A stretch of DNA of 64,000 bases, from NCBI GenBank assembly GCA_965279135.1, contig OZ257133.1, forward strand, positions 744,001 through 808,000, in the 5' to 3' direction. This DNA is from Croceimicrobium sp965279135 (lineage in GTDB: Bacteria > Bacteroidota > Bacteroidia > Flavobacteriales > Schleiferiaceae). The position numbers and the translations under genes are program-made. The notes below the pieces were generated by a model, which was not told where the DNA came from, ran no database searches, and saw nothing but the letters and a program-made list of their open reading frames with translations. Of this stretch, positions 33,095-42,723 are shown piece after piece; positions within the stretch are counted from its first letter, which is position 1, and every line of letters starts with the position of its first letter.

Positions 33095-33898
33095 ATGAAA
33101 AGAATCCTCCTCCTCAGTGCACTATTTGCCTTGTCGGCTTGTAAAACGGTTCCCTTAACGGGAAGGAAACAGGTGAGTTTAATTCCGGGATCGCAGATGA
33201 ATGCTATGGCGGTGGACCAGTACCAAAAGGTCTTAGCAGATTCTAAAGTGATTACCGGTACGAGCCAAGCCAATATGGTCTCCAATTCCGGAGCGAAAAT
33301 CTCAAAAGCGGTAGAAAAGTACTTGCGTAAGAAGGGACATGCTGAAATGATCAAGGATTTAAACTGGGAGTTTAACCTAATCGACAATAATTCGGTAAAC
33401 GCCTGGTGCATGCCTGGTGGTAAGGTTGCATTTTATACCGGGATAATGCCTATTTGCAAAGATGAGACTGGGGTAGCGGTGGTAATGGGACATGAAATAG
33501 CTCATGCCATAGCAAACCATGGTTCAGAGAGAATGAGTCAAGGTTTGATTCAGCAGTTTGGTGGAATCGCTCTTCAAGTGGCATTATCAGATAAGCCACA
33601 GCAAACTCAGGCTTTGTATATGGCGGCTTATGGCGTAGGATCGCAATACGGGGCTCTTTTGCCTTTTAGTCGTTTGCATGAAAGCGAGGCCGATGAAATG
33701 GGTTTGGTTTTTATGGCCTTGGCCGGTTATGATCCTCGCGAGGCTCCTAAGTTCTGGGAGCGCATGGCAGCGCAGAGTGGGGGATCTGCTCCTCCCGAGT
33801 TTATGTCGACCCATCCATCTCACGATAAAAGGATTCGTGATTTAAATGCCAATATGGGGCAAGCCATGAAGTACTATTTAGAAACTCAGGCTCAATAG
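33095..33898 (+). CDS. M48 family metallopeptidase lipoprotein
   Basis: A 267-residue lipoprotein (lipobox LSAC, Cys16) with a zinc-metalloprotease domain. The zinc motif is HEIAH at residues 133-137, followed by the third ligand in SRLHESEADEMG. NAWCMPGGKVAFYTGIM is the usual M48 substrate-edge strand. The layout matches the periplasmic LoiP/YcaL and BepA-like group that degrades misfolded outer-membrane proteins. It ends 3 nt before the YhhN gene. Confidence 0.92.
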   Translation: MKRILLLSALFALSACKTVPLTGRKQVSLIPGSQMNAMAVDQYQKVLADSKVITGTSQANMVSNSGAKISKAVEKYLRKKGHAEMIKDLNWEFNLIDNNSVNAWCMPGGKVAFYTGIMPICKDETGVAVVMGHEIAHAIANHGSERMSQGLIQQFGGIALQVALSDKPQQTQALYMAAYGVGSQYGALLPFSRLHESEADEMGLVFMALAGYDPREAPKFWERMAAQSGGSAPPEFMSTHPSHDKRIRDLNANMGQAMKYYLETQAQ

Positions 33899-33901
33899 CA
33901 T

Positions 33902-34579
33902 TTGCAGATACGAGACTTTTTAAAGATTTATGTAGCTCTGGTGTCTTTTCATCTGGCGGTGATCTATCGCGAAGATGAGGGGATGATGTTATGGCTTTCT
34001 AAACCACTGCTGCTTTTCTCACTTATTCTTTACGTCTGGAGTAAGCTCTCATCAGGTGGGTCGGAGAGACGTATGTTAGTCCTTGCCCTCGTTTTTTCCT
34101 TGGCAGGCGATATCGCTTTAGTTTTCAAGGATAGTGCCTCCTTCTTAATTGGGATGAGCCTATTTGGTATTGCTCAACTCTTTTACAGCTTTAGTTACAT
34201 TAGATTAGGAGTGAAGCTAGCGCTACTACCAAGTGTACTTGCTTTGGGTTCCTCGATATTAGCCCTCTATGGTTTACAGCAATTGGTTGAATTACCCAAA
34301 AGCCTGGCGCTTCCTATTTACTTCTACTTTGGGTTAATAAGCTTCCACTTTATCTGGAGCGCCTCTGCGGTATTTAATAGAAGAATAAACTGGTATCCAT
34401 TACTAGGAATTATCCTGTTTATAGTTTCCGACTGGTGGATTGCCTGGGCCAAATTTGGCGGTGGACTAAGGATTGAATGGCACAATCACTTTGCAATTAT
34501 GCTTACTTATGGATTGGCCCAAGGCCTGATCGCAATAGGATTTCTGTTACCCAGAGATCAAATAGGGTCAACGTCGTAA
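33902..34579 (+). CDS. YhhN (lysoplasmalogenase-like) membrane protein
   Basis: A 225-residue protein with about seven or eight transmembrane helices. The core GDIALVFKDSASFLIGMSLFGIAQLFYSFSY matches the YhhN family. Human TMEM86 members cleave the vinyl-ether bond of lysoplasmalogens, but bacterial members vary and the substrate here is unknown. The start is TTG at 33902, 3 nt after the M48 stop; no ATG gives the first helix. Its 3' end overlaps the convergent priA by 22 nt. Confidence 0.8.
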   Translation: MQIRDFLKIYVALVSFHLAVIYREDEGMMLWLSKPLLLFSLILYVWSKLSSGGSERRMLVLALVFSLAGDIALVFKDSASFLIGMSLFGIAQLFYSFSYIRLGVKLALLPSVLALGSSILALYGLQQLVELPKSLALPIYFYFGLISFHFIWSASAVFNRRINWYPLLGIILFIVSDWWIAWAKFGGGLRIEWHNHFAIMLTYGLAQGLIAIGFLLPRDQIGSTS

Positions 34580-36993
34580 ATAATTCGAATAGGCCCTTTT
34601 TTGTGCTCCTGTTGAAAGGAATCAACACAATCCTGTAAGGCCTCTTTCAGCTTTTTAAGGCTCAGTTTACTCTCGATTTTAAGAAGGATTTCCATTTGAT
34701 ACATCCCCCTAAGCCGATTAGCAAGAGGATATTCAGGTCCATATATTCTTCTGCCAAAGAGGTTTCGAAGTGCTGCACCCAGCAGAGATGCCCTCTGTTC
34801 TAAGACACTTCGATCCCGATGTTTCAATGTGAGACGTATTAAGCGATAATATGGAGGATAATGATATTCCATTCGCTCTTGCATCTCTCTTTCAAAGCCG
34901 CTTCGATATCTATTCCCCATAACATCCTGTACTACCGGATGATTCGGATCAGAGCATTGTATAAGGACCAGACCCTGACTGCCCTTGCGACCTGCTCTAC
35001 CCGAGACCTGGGCTAGCATTTGAAAAGCCTTCTCATGAGCCCGAAAGTCTGGGAAAAAAATTTGAGAGTCTGCATTCATTATGCCCACTAAGCCCACATT
35101 GCCAAAGTCAAGCCCTTTAGTAACCATTTGGGTTCCGACCAGGATATCTGTTTCTCCTTCTTCAAAGGCATGGAGAATGTTTTCATAAGCCCGTTTCTTG
35201 CGAGTAGTGTCTAAGTCCATGCGTTGAATTTGGGCGGAGGGAAACATGAGATTTAATTCATCCTCAAGTTTCTCTGTACCAAAGCCCAGACTTTTTATCT
35301 GTTGACTTTTACAGGCCGGACATTTTCGTGGAGGAGGGGTGTGGTAGCCACAAACATGACAACGGAGTTGGTGTCGGTGCTTGTGATAGGTTAAACTGAT
35401 ATCGCAATTTTTACATTGCATTACATGGCCACAAGTTTCGCATTGCAGAAAAGTCGAAAAGCCTCTTCGATTTTGAAAGAGAATAATTTGTTTCCCCTGC
35501 TTCAATTGAGATTCGATGGACTCGACTAATTCCGGAGAAAAGTAGCCCCTCATCTGCTTTCTCTGCCTTAGCTCTCGAAGGTTTACTGCTCTTACTTCAG
35601 GAAGGGCGATATCCCCAAATCGTTGTTTAAGCTCCACTAAGTGGTACTTACCATTGCGGGCATTGAAATAGCTTTCATAAGCAGGAGTAGCACTTCCTAA
35701 AAGAATATTGGCCCCTTGCTGATGAGCCAGCACTAATGCTGCATCTCTGGCGTGATATCTTGGTGCGGGTTCATACTGTTTATAACTGTTCTCATGTTCC
35801 TCATCAACGATAATCAAACCAAGATTCTGGAAGGGAAGAAAGATGCTACTGCGAGCACCAATAACCAGGGCCGGCTTTTGCTCCCTTTCTTTCAATTTGA
35901 GCCAGTTTTCGACTCGCTCACGATCGCTATGGCGAGAATGGTAGACCACTAAGGACTCTCCAAAAAATCGCTTTAATCTTTGTATCAACTGAGTGGTAAG
36001 GGCGATCTCTGGAACCAGATACAATACCTGCTTGCCCTGCTCCAGAACTTCGGCCATCAAATGCGTGTAGATTTCGGTTTTACCCGAAGATGTTACACCG
36101 TGAAGAAGTACAGGTTTTCGCCAATTCTCTTTTATTTCCTTAAAGGCCCTTAGCTGAACATCGTTTAGGGGAAACAGCCCTTTGGCCTCGGGCTCTGCCC
36201 TTAAATCAGAGGGATTAGAGTAGTAGAGTTCTAATAAGCCTTTGTTGTGTAGCGCCTTTAAACTAGCATCATTGGCATTACATCTCTTTAATAATTGCGC
36301 GGCCGGAAGACTTAATTGATCACCCCGATATTGGAAAAACCCTAAAAGAAGCTCCCGCTGTTTCGTAGCTCTACCCAGACTTTCAAAAGCCTCATCAATG
36401 ACATCCTCATTTAATGCGGGGCCTGCTTTGACCATCCGGATTTCTCTGGCTTTATACCCGGCTTTAATCTCTTCCTCCAATAGGATGTAGGCTTTGGACA
36501 TTAGCTCTTTAATCGTAAAAAGAGGATTCGCAAAACCAGTGATGTCCGCGATTTCTTTAATGCTCAGACGATCCTGTTGTTCCAAAGCTTCCACAATAAG
36601 AAACTCAGCATCATTGAGTTCTTCATCTATAATCTCCTTAGCTAGATTTCTCTGGATTACCATTTCGCTTTCCAGTTTCAAACCCGAGGGTAGGGCAGCA
36701 TTCATAACCTCACCTTCGCTGCACAGGTAATATTGGGCTATCCACTCCCAGAACTGTAATTGCTTTTCACTGATAATCGGATTTTCATCTTCAGCATCAA
36801 GGATATCTTTAGTTTCGAATTCCGGCTTACGCTGATGGATTTCCTTTACCAGTCCGGTATAGAGTTTCCGTTTTCCTAGAGGCACCACAACACGCATTCC
36901 TACCTTGAGATACTTTTTCAGGAATTCCGGTATGCGATAGGTATAGTTTTCTGGCAGGGCCAGGGGTAATATGATTTCTGCAAAATGATCCAA
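34558..36993 (-). CDS. priA: Primosomal protein N' (replication restart helicase PriA)
   Basis: PriA binds stalled forks and reloads the replicative helicase. The 811-residue protein has the N-terminal fork-binding domain (EIILPLALPENYTYRIP), Walker A GVTSSGKTE, the DEEH box (IVDEEHENSYKQYEPAPRYHARD), GSATPAYES, then zinc-binding cysteine clusters (CETCGHVMQCKNCDI and CHVCGY...CPACKS). The C-terminal helicase lobe follows, with GTQMVTKGLDFGNV and QVSGRAGRKG. It starts 1 nt after the methyltransferase stop, so the two are likely one transcript. Confidence 0.97.
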   Translation of the reverse strand: MDHFAEIILPLALPENYTYRIPEFLKKYLKVGMRVVVPLGKRKLYTGLVKEIHQRKPEFETKDILDAEDENPIISEKQLQFWEWIAQYYLCSEGEVMNAALPSGLKLESEMVIQRNLAKEIIDEELNDAEFLIVEALEQQDRLSIKEIADITGFANPLFTIKELMSKAYILLEEEIKAGYKAREIRMVKAGPALNEDVIDEAFESLGRATKQRELLLGFFQYRGDQLSLPAAQLLKRCNANDASLKALHNKGLLELYYSNPSDLRAEPEAKGLFPLNDVQLRAFKEIKENWRKPVLLHGVTSSGKTEIYTHLMAEVLEQGKQVLYLVPEIALTTQLIQRLKRFFGESLVVYHSRHSDRERVENWLKLKEREQKPALVIGARSSIFLPFQNLGLIIVDEEHENSYKQYEPAPRYHARDAALVLAHQQGANILLGSATPAYESYFNARNGKYHLVELKQRFGDIALPEVRAVNLRELRQRKQMRGYFSPELVESIESQLKQGKQIILFQNRRGFSTFLQCETCGHVMQCKNCDISLTYHKHRHQLRCHVCGYHTPPPRKCPACKSQQIKSLGFGTEKLEDELNLMFPSAQIQRMDLDTTRKKRAYENILHAFEEGETDILVGTQMVTKGLDFGNVGLVGIMNADSQIFFPDFRAHEKAFQMLAQVSGRAGRKGSQGLVLIQCSDPNHPVVQDVMGNRYRSGFEREMQERMEYHYPPYYRLIRLTLKHRDRSVLEQRASLLGAALRNLFGRRIYGPEYPLANRLRGMYQMEILLKIESKLSLKKLKEALQDCVDSFQQEHKKGPIRIIYDVDPI

Positions 36994-38154
36994 TCAAGAT
37001 CTATTTTTCTTACTTCCTTCGTAAAGGTCGTAACGTAGGAGCCAACTATCAAGCTTGGCGTTTTTCAAGGCAATTTTTTTACTGGGCTTAAGGCCGATGT
37101 GTTTAATACCCTCTTCGGAAGCGGTAAAGATCCAGGCTGTACAATTGCTAAAGTGTTTCTTTAAGGTATCCCCTATGCCTTTATATAATACGGGGATATC
37201 AGCCTCCAGCTTCAAATCATAAGGTGGATTCATAATCAGGGTGGCCCCATTTGGAATCTCGGCCTCATTGGGCCAATCTAAGAAGTTGCGTTTTTGAACT
37301 TTTACAAAATCCTCCATCAGGGCATTCTTAATGTTGCGCCTTGCTTTCGCAAGAATACGAGGATCAATGTCAAATCCCTGAATAGTCGGTAAGGCTTGAT
37401 TTTCCTTCGCTAAGGCAGCCTCAAAAATCGTTGTAAACAATTCCGGATCATGCTGCTTCCAGTTTTGGAAAGCATATTTTTTACGAAACACGTTTACCGG
37501 AACATTAGAAGCGAATAGAGCTGCCTCGGTTAAAAATGTTCCCGATCCACACATTGGATCAATTAATGGGCCCTTACCCTGCCAATCCATTAAAGCGAGA
37601 ATACCCGCCGCCAATACTTCACTTAATGGTGCTTTATCGACCTCAACTCGATAACCTCTTTTATGAAGCGATTCTCCGCTGCTGTCTAAACTCAGGGTAC
37701 AAAAATGACTTTGGATATGGATGTTGATCCTGATATCGGGATTCTTCAGGTCCACTGAGGGTCTTTTGCCTTCTCTTTCGCGAAATCTATCAACGATGGC
37801 ATCCTTTGTTTTTTGAGCGACGAATAAACTATTCCTGAACCGATCGCTGAAGATCGTTGCATCGATAGCAATAGTTTGGTTTACATCAAAATAGTCTTCC
37901 CAGGGGAAGTTGCGAACGACTTTGTAGAGGTGATCTTCATCGCGAACTTTAAATCGATGCAGTTCAACTAATACCCTTAAAGCAGTTCGGAGCCAGAGGT
38001 TGCATTTGTATACGAACCCAATGTCGCCGCGGCAAAGAGCTGCCCTGCGGATTTCTTTTATTTCTCGTCCTCCTAGCAACCTTAATTCCCGGGCTAAAGC
38101 TTTTTCCAGCCCAGGTAAGGTCTTTACAAGAATGTTTAGATTTTGATCCTTCAA
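36994..38154 (-). CDS. THUMP-domain class I SAM-dependent rRNA methyltransferase (RlmL-like)
   Basis: A 386-residue protein. It has an N-terminal ferredoxin-like/THUMP RNA-binding region (about 1-160, LLGGREIKEIRRAALCRGDIGFVYKCNLWLRTA and the IHIQSHFCTLSLDSSGESLHKRGYR strand) and a Rossmann methyltransferase domain with GPLIDPMCGSGTFLTEAA (SAM binding) and the NPPY catalytic motif (LIMNPPYDL). E. coli RlmL makes m2G2445 in 23S rRNA; the exact target here is inferred. The start is TTG at 38154. It lies between a small lipoprotein and priA with almost no spacing. Confidence 0.88.
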   Translation of the reverse strand: MKDQNLNILVKTLPGLEKALARELRLLGGREIKEIRRAALCRGDIGFVYKCNLWLRTALRVLVELHRFKVRDEDHLYKVVRNFPWEDYFDVNQTIAIDATIFSDRFRNSLFVAQKTKDAIVDRFREREGKRPSVDLKNPDIRINIHIQSHFCTLSLDSSGESLHKRGYRVEVDKAPLSEVLAAGILALMDWQGKGPLIDPMCGSGTFLTEAALFASNVPVNVFRKKYAFQNWKQHDPELFTTIFEAALAKENQALPTIQGFDIDPRILAKARRNIKNALMEDFVKVQKRNFLDWPNEAEIPNGATLIMNPPYDLKLEADIPVLYKGIGDTLKKHFSNCTAWIFTASEEGIKHIGLKPSKKIALKNAKLDSWLLRYDLYEGSKKNRS

Positions 38155-38155
38155 T

Positions 38156-38491
38156 TTAGTCCACCTCTACTCGGACAACCTCGAATTCAGCTCCTCCCAT
38201 ATCGTTCACCACAGCTTCGGTAAAAATCACTTCACCAGGGATCACTTCCTTGCCGGGTAATTCCAAATACAGGGTATCATACCAAACTCGATCCTGAAGC
38301 TTCAAGCTGATTTGGTAAGAGCGCAATTCTCTTTTGGCACTAGAGTCGCTCAAGGCTACTACATAAACGCGATTTCCATTTAGTTCCACTTCTGTCAATT
38401 CGGAAGTAGGATAGGGGTTTACTTCCTGTATATCGTTCTGGCATCCAAACAGACCTAGCAATACAAAGGCAAGACTCCAATATTTTCTCAT
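38156..38491 (-). CDS. Small lipoprotein, unknown function
   Basis: A 111-residue lipoprotein (lipobox LFGC, Cys17). The mature part is predicted to be mostly beta strands (VELNGNRVYVVALSDSS, YQISLKLQDRVWYDTLYLELPG). I do not recognise a family. It precedes the methyltransferase by 1 nt and probably shares its promoter. The upstream T9SS peroxidase gene is in the opposite order on the same strand, with 38 nt between them. Confidence 0.65.
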   Translation of the reverse strand: MRKYWSLAFVLLGLFGCQNDIQEVNPYPTSELTEVELNGNRVYVVALSDSSAKRELRSYQISLKLQDRVWYDTLYLELPGKEVIPGEVIFTEAVVNDMGGAEFEVVRVEVD

Positions 38492-38529
38492 TTCTCCTTA
38501 AGCTTTTTGCAAATTTAAAGCTTAAGCCA

Positions 38530-39948
38530 TCAATGTCGAATAATGAGTTTTTGTCGGGCCAGAGTATTTTGTGAATGATCCTTGAGAATTAAGGTATATA
38601 CCCCTGATTTAAATCTACTTACTTCAAGTTCTACCTCGTCAGAATCAGACAAATATTGTAATTGCCTGCGTCCTTGCCAGTCTATAAGTTCAAGATGCCT
38701 TCCCTCTATCGGTCCTTCAATTCGAAGGATATCTGAAACAGGATTAGGAAAAACCTCGATCTGGATTCCGGTTCTCAGTTCTGCAATAGATAAGGGACTA
38801 TTTAACAAGGTGAGATTTCCATTTGCATCAAAAGGATCCGACCATTTGGCGTTGGTATAAACGTCGGAACCTGATAGGGTACGGATGAAGGATACCAATT
38901 GCGCTCTTTCATTATTCGTGAGCGCTAATTTCTGACCGTTTCCATTTGCGGCCAGCCTTGGATCTAAGTTTTGATTGTTGGGGTCAATTACAATGGAATC
39001 GTAGTGACTTAACACCGCAGCCATGGAATTAAAGCCTCCGGTATGCATTAAAGGACCATTTAGGCTACCATTAGGGTTAAATAGGTCTCTCAAACTCGGT
39101 GATCTCGTATTGGTGTAGTCATTGGAGCCTGGATTACCAAGACTTCCGATAACCCCATTATTGCCAGAATTAGGATCGATATCAAACTCTGGTGGCTGGT
39201 GGCATCCGCCGCAACCGGCACCGCCTCCAATTCGAGTTCCGGTATTGTCTAATTGGGGAGGAGCAAGGAAAAGTGCCTTACCTGCATTTTGTTGATTAGT
39301 GAAATTGGGGAAGGGCTGACCATCATTGGCCGCCTGGGCTCGGCCTACATCGAAAGGTGAATCAAATGACTGAATACTACGGATAAATTGGGATAGAGCC
39401 CTTTGCATCCGATTTTCATTGATGTTAGTATCACCAAAAGCCAAATAGAAAAGGTCGTTGTAATAGGAGATGTTATCCAATTTATCAAGGAGATCGTTAA
39501 AATCCGGATCTCCATTTGTTCCGCTAAAACCCATTTCTGCATGATCCTGAATAGGCTGGGTAGTTTGGAATTCTAAGGTTGGCGCTCTTTCATCCCAGAA
39601 GAATTGGACTTCATCTGCAAAACGCGCATTTATAAGTCTCATTGAATGCCGACCGGTAGTCCCGCTTACACCTACACTTGCCTGGGCGGTATCACCGAAG
39701 GCAAATTGCTGAATATGGCAACTCGCACAAGCGATAGTATTGTTTCTCGAAAGGTTCTTATCGTAGAAAAGGACTCGCCCTAATGTTGCAGCCTCATCGG
39801 TAATCGGGTTGCCATTCGGACTGTTATCATCAGTAATGTAGTTGGGATGCCCCTGATTGGCATAATTGTCCAGGTTACTGAGATCGATAGTCCCGGCAAT
39901 TATTCCAAACATGAGAAGGCTAAGAGTTAAGGGTAGGTATTTTCTCAT
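38530..39948 (-). CDS. Di-heme cytochrome-c peroxidase family protein with T9SS sorting tail
   Basis: A 472-residue secreted protein from the ATG at 39948 (MRKYLPLTLS; a TTG- or ATG-led extension to 40032 is open but is not signal-like). The hemes are CASCH at residues 74-78 and CGGCH at 246-250, with the MauG-family HTGGFNSMAAVLSHYD segment near 320-335. The last 75 residues (EVFPNPVSDIL and a final beta-strand ending in IRH) form a type A T9SS sorting domain. It is therefore probably exported to the surface, unlike the lipoprotein peroxidase at 2.4-3.5 kb. Confidence 0.9.
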   Translation of the reverse strand: MRKYLPLTLSLLMFGIIAGTIDLSNLDNYANQGHPNYITDDNSPNGNPITDEAATLGRVLFYDKNLSRNNTIACASCHIQQFAFGDTAQASVGVSGTTGRHSMRLINARFADEVQFFWDERAPTLEFQTTQPIQDHAEMGFSGTNGDPDFNDLLDKLDNISYYNDLFYLAFGDTNINENRMQRALSQFIRSIQSFDSPFDVGRAQAANDGQPFPNFTNQQNAGKALFLAPPQLDNTGTRIGGGAGCGGCHQPPEFDIDPNSGNNGVIGSLGNPGSNDYTNTRSPSLRDLFNPNGSLNGPLMHTGGFNSMAAVLSHYDSIVIDPNNQNLDPRLAANGNGQKLALTNNERAQLVSFIRTLSGSDVYTNAKWSDPFDANGNLTLLNSPLSIAELRTGIQIEVFPNPVSDILRIEGPIEGRHLELIDWQGRRQLQYLSDSDEVELEVSRFKSGVYTLILKDHSQNTLARQKLIIRH

Positions 39949-40110
39949 TAGTTTGATTTTTTGAAAGATACTTAATCCCCTGGAAATCAAATAAGGGATT
40001 AATTGGCTTAAATATTTGCTTAGATGAAGCATGTCCCTAAAGGTTTAATTGTTGAAGTTGATTTTTAGATTCAGTCAATTCTAGCTATTCTTTTTCCTAA
40101 GTTCGGACGC

Positions 40111-41879
40111 ATGGAACATCTCAGTACGCTTGATTGGTGGGTAGTTGGCTTTTTCATGGTGCTATTCGTGAGTTTGGGAATCTACTTCCGGGGAAAACCA
40201 GAAGGGGGATTAGCAGGCTTCTTCCTGGGCGGTAGAAAGTTACCCTGGTATATAGCGGGCGTGAGTATGGTGGCCACCACCTTTGCTGCGGATACCCCAT
40301 TATGGGTAACCGAAAAGATTGCCCAACATGGAATTTCCGGGAACTGGCTGTGGTGGAATATGGCCATAGGGGGAATGCTTACCACTTTTTTCTTTGCCCG
40401 ATTGTGGAGAAGGGCCGAAATCATTACCGAATTGGAGCTGCTCGAAATGCGTTACTCCGGTCCGGTTGCAGTCTTTCTCCGAGGTTTAAGATCTGTCTAT
40501 TTAGGTCTTTTCATGAATGTGGTAATCATTGGCTGGGTAAATGCGGCACTGATTTCTATACTGGAGGTGTTTTTTGAGATCCCTTATTCCACGGCCTTCT
40601 GGTTTTGTTTGGCGGCTATGTTTATAGTGGCAATCTATTCCTCAGTTGCCGGACTTTTAGGAATTGCGATCACGGATTTTGTGCAGTTTATTATTGCCAT
40701 GACAGGCAGTATCATTTTAGCCATAGTGGTCCTTAATCTGCCTGAAGTGGGAGGAGCAAGCGGATTAAAAAGTCAATTACCGGAATGGAGATTGGACTTC
40801 TTCCCTAAAATAGATGGCGTTTCGAATTTGGCGGTTGGTACCTTTTCGCTTTCAGCCGGGGCATTTTTCTCCTATGTAGTGCTGCAGTGGTGGGCCAGCT
40901 GGTACCCTGGTAATGAGCCCGGTGGAGGAGGTTATATCTCCCAACGGATGATGAGTGCTAAAGACGAGAACATGCGGTTTATTCAAGCTTGTTTTTTCAG
41001 ATAGCTCATTACTGTTTACGTCCCTGGCCCTGGATTTTAGTTGGTTTAGCCGCGCTAATACTCTATCCGGAATTACCCCTGGAAGAGTCTCGCAAGGGAT
41101 TTGTATTTGCGATGCGAGATCATTTGCCATCCGGATTAAAAGGTTTGCTGTTTGTGGGCTTCCTCTCGGCCTACATGAGTACGATTTCTACCCAGTTGAA
41201 TTGGGGTTCCAGCTATCTTACCAATGACCTGTACCGAAGATTCTTCAAACCAGAAGCAAGCAATCAGCATTACGTTGCGGCAGGAAGAGTTATAACCCTA
41301 TTGATCATGTTGGTCGCAATGTTTTCAACCTCGCAGATTGGTATGATCGATGAAGCTGCCCAATTCCTTATTGCCAGTGGAGCAGGCCTGGGAATGGTTT
41401 TGATTTTAAGATGGTATTGGTGGCGAATTAATGCTTGGAGTGAGCTCAGCGCAACTATTGCTCCTCTGTTTGCCTGGGCCCTACTTAAGTATCCTTTGCG
41501 GAACTATTTGCCCGATGCCTTTTATCAGCAAAATGGAGATTTTATTGGCACGGTGGTTTTCACTACTCTGGTCTGGTTGCTGGTTACGTTTCTTACTAAA
41601 CCCACCGATTCCACTCTCTTGCGTGAGTTTTACCTTAAAATCCGTCCGCAGGGATTTTGGAAACCCTTCCGTTCAGAAGCCGAGCCGAAATCCAGTACCG
41701 GTGCACTTTTTGGTGCCTGGCTAAGTGGTGTTTTGCTCGTGTATAGTACCCTTTTTGCTCTAGGAGCCTGGATTTTTAATGAGTATCAAGAAGCATTTAT
41801 TTGGTCTGGCCTCTTGGTAGTCGCCCTATTTTCATTGGGCTTCTTTATGCGTAGAAGCGACCTTTATACTAAATCCTAA
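40111..41879 (+). pseudogene. Sodium:solute symporter (SSS) family, split by a one-base frameshift
   Basis: Two abutting frames together give one SSS-family Na+ symporter of about 590 residues with 13 or so transmembrane helices. Part one (40111-41004) has LGIYFRGKPEGGLAGFFLGGRKLPW, VATTFAADTPLWV and the IYSSVAGLLGIAITDFVQF core, and ends at a TAG after QACFFR. Part two continues one base back (FFQIAHYCLRPWPWILVGL) with SAYMSTISTQLNWGSSYLTNDLY, the helix 8-9 signature. The switch point is the T6 run at 40992-40997. The proteins join without loss of residues if one T is re-read or was dropped. It may be a true null, an assembly indel, or a -1 frameshift site. Substrate is unknown. Confidence 0.85.
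40992..40998 (+). promoter_or_regulatory. Slippery heptamer T TTT TTC in the symporter gene
   Basis: In the frame of the first part, codons TTT TTC follow a T, the classic X XXY YYZ arrangement. A -1 slip here leads directly into the CAG ATA GCT frame of the second part. The zero-frame TAG is at 41002. No convincing downstream pseudoknot is visible, and the nearest upstream SD-like AGGAGG (40926) is too far to stimulate. Confidence 0.4.
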
Positions 41880-41905
41880 GGGGTCCAAATTTGCAGCTCA
41901 GACCT

Positions 41906-41913
41906 TATATTCG
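41906..41913 (+). promoter_or_regulatory. Possible -7 box TATATTCG before the lipoprotein/M14 pair
   Basis: TATATTCG lies 20 nt before the ATG at 41934, the same spacing as at 15577. The following leader also matches (see finding). Confidence 0.35.
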
Positions 41914-41933
41914 TCCCACCACAATTAACTAAC

Positions 41934-42719
41934 ATGAATTTATTCCGATTTTTAAGCATTTCCACTTTAGTTCTCCTGTTAACTGCATGCGGTAACCTGA
42001 GGATTAAATCCTACCAAAGCTACATGCCTCAGGCGGATGTAGACTATGTTGCCTTAACCGCCTTTTACCTTGCTCCCCCCGTTTTACCAGAAGTGCCGGC
42101 TGCAGATGCGAGTACCTTCAACGATAAGGTATTCAGGATTAGCAATAAACTAAATGAGCGTTTAGCAGCAAACAGCAAGGAATTTTACCAGGAGCTAGCC
42201 ATGGGTTTGGAGTATCACCTAGGCAGAACCGTAGTATACGGAGACAGCCTTGGAGTAACAGATCAATACGATCGTTTAAAGCAGAAGGAGGACCTATATG
42301 GTTTGCAGATATCGGATCAACCCAAATTCCCAAAGGTGCATCTTGGAGAAGGAGGTTTGAACATTTTTGATTTTGAGAATGGAGAGATTCAGCCCTATTT
42401 AAAATCTAGCCCTCGCGTAAGATCTTCTGTTCGGAATGCGGTGAAAGGTTTGGATTGTGAGGTAATCGCGATAGGTCACGGAAGGGTTGTTGTGGATAAG
42501 GTTACGCGTTTCGGTGAATATGCTAACCTGCGCCTTTTACTGGATGTTTACCTCTACAATGAAAAGGGTGATTTGGCAGGTCATGCCTACGGTGAAACAA
42601 AGCCCATTCGCATTACGGGAGCTTCTGTGTCTGAGTTCAATCAATTGTTTGATCAATACGAAACCCTACAGACCGATGTTTTAACCGCATTAACTACGGT
42701 TGAAAGCGAGGAGGAGTAA
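41934..42719 (+). CDS. Lipoprotein of unknown function
   Basis: A 261-residue lipoprotein (lipobox LTAC, Cys19). After a linker, the mature protein is alpha/beta. A repeated theme is VDYVALTAFYLAPP near the N-terminus and NLRLLLDVYLYNEKGDLAGHAYG near 205-225. The second part looks like a beta-hairpin domain seen in some Bacteroidota envelope lipoproteins, but I cannot name a family. The next gene, an M14 peptidase, starts 4 nt after the stop, so the two are probably co-expressed. Confidence 0.6.
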   Translation: MNLFRFLSISTLVLLLTACGNLRIKSYQSYMPQADVDYVALTAFYLAPPVLPEVPAADASTFNDKVFRISNKLNERLAANSKEFYQELAMGLEYHLGRTVVYGDSLGVTDQYDRLKQKEDLYGLQISDQPKFPKVHLGEGGLNIFDFENGEIQPYLKSSPRVRSSVRNAVKGLDCEVIAIGHGRVVVDKVTRFGEYANLRLLLDVYLYNEKGDLAGHAYGETKPIRITGASVSEFNQLFDQYETLQTDVLTALTTVESEEE

Positions 42720-42723
42720 TAAG

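Noticed and set aside
40921..41058. Stimulators for programmed frameshifting (AGGAGG at 40926, hairpin TTAGC-CGC-GCTAA at 41046)
   Set aside because: The SD-like site is about 60 nt upstream and the hairpin about 45 nt downstream of the heptamer, both outside distances known to act on it.
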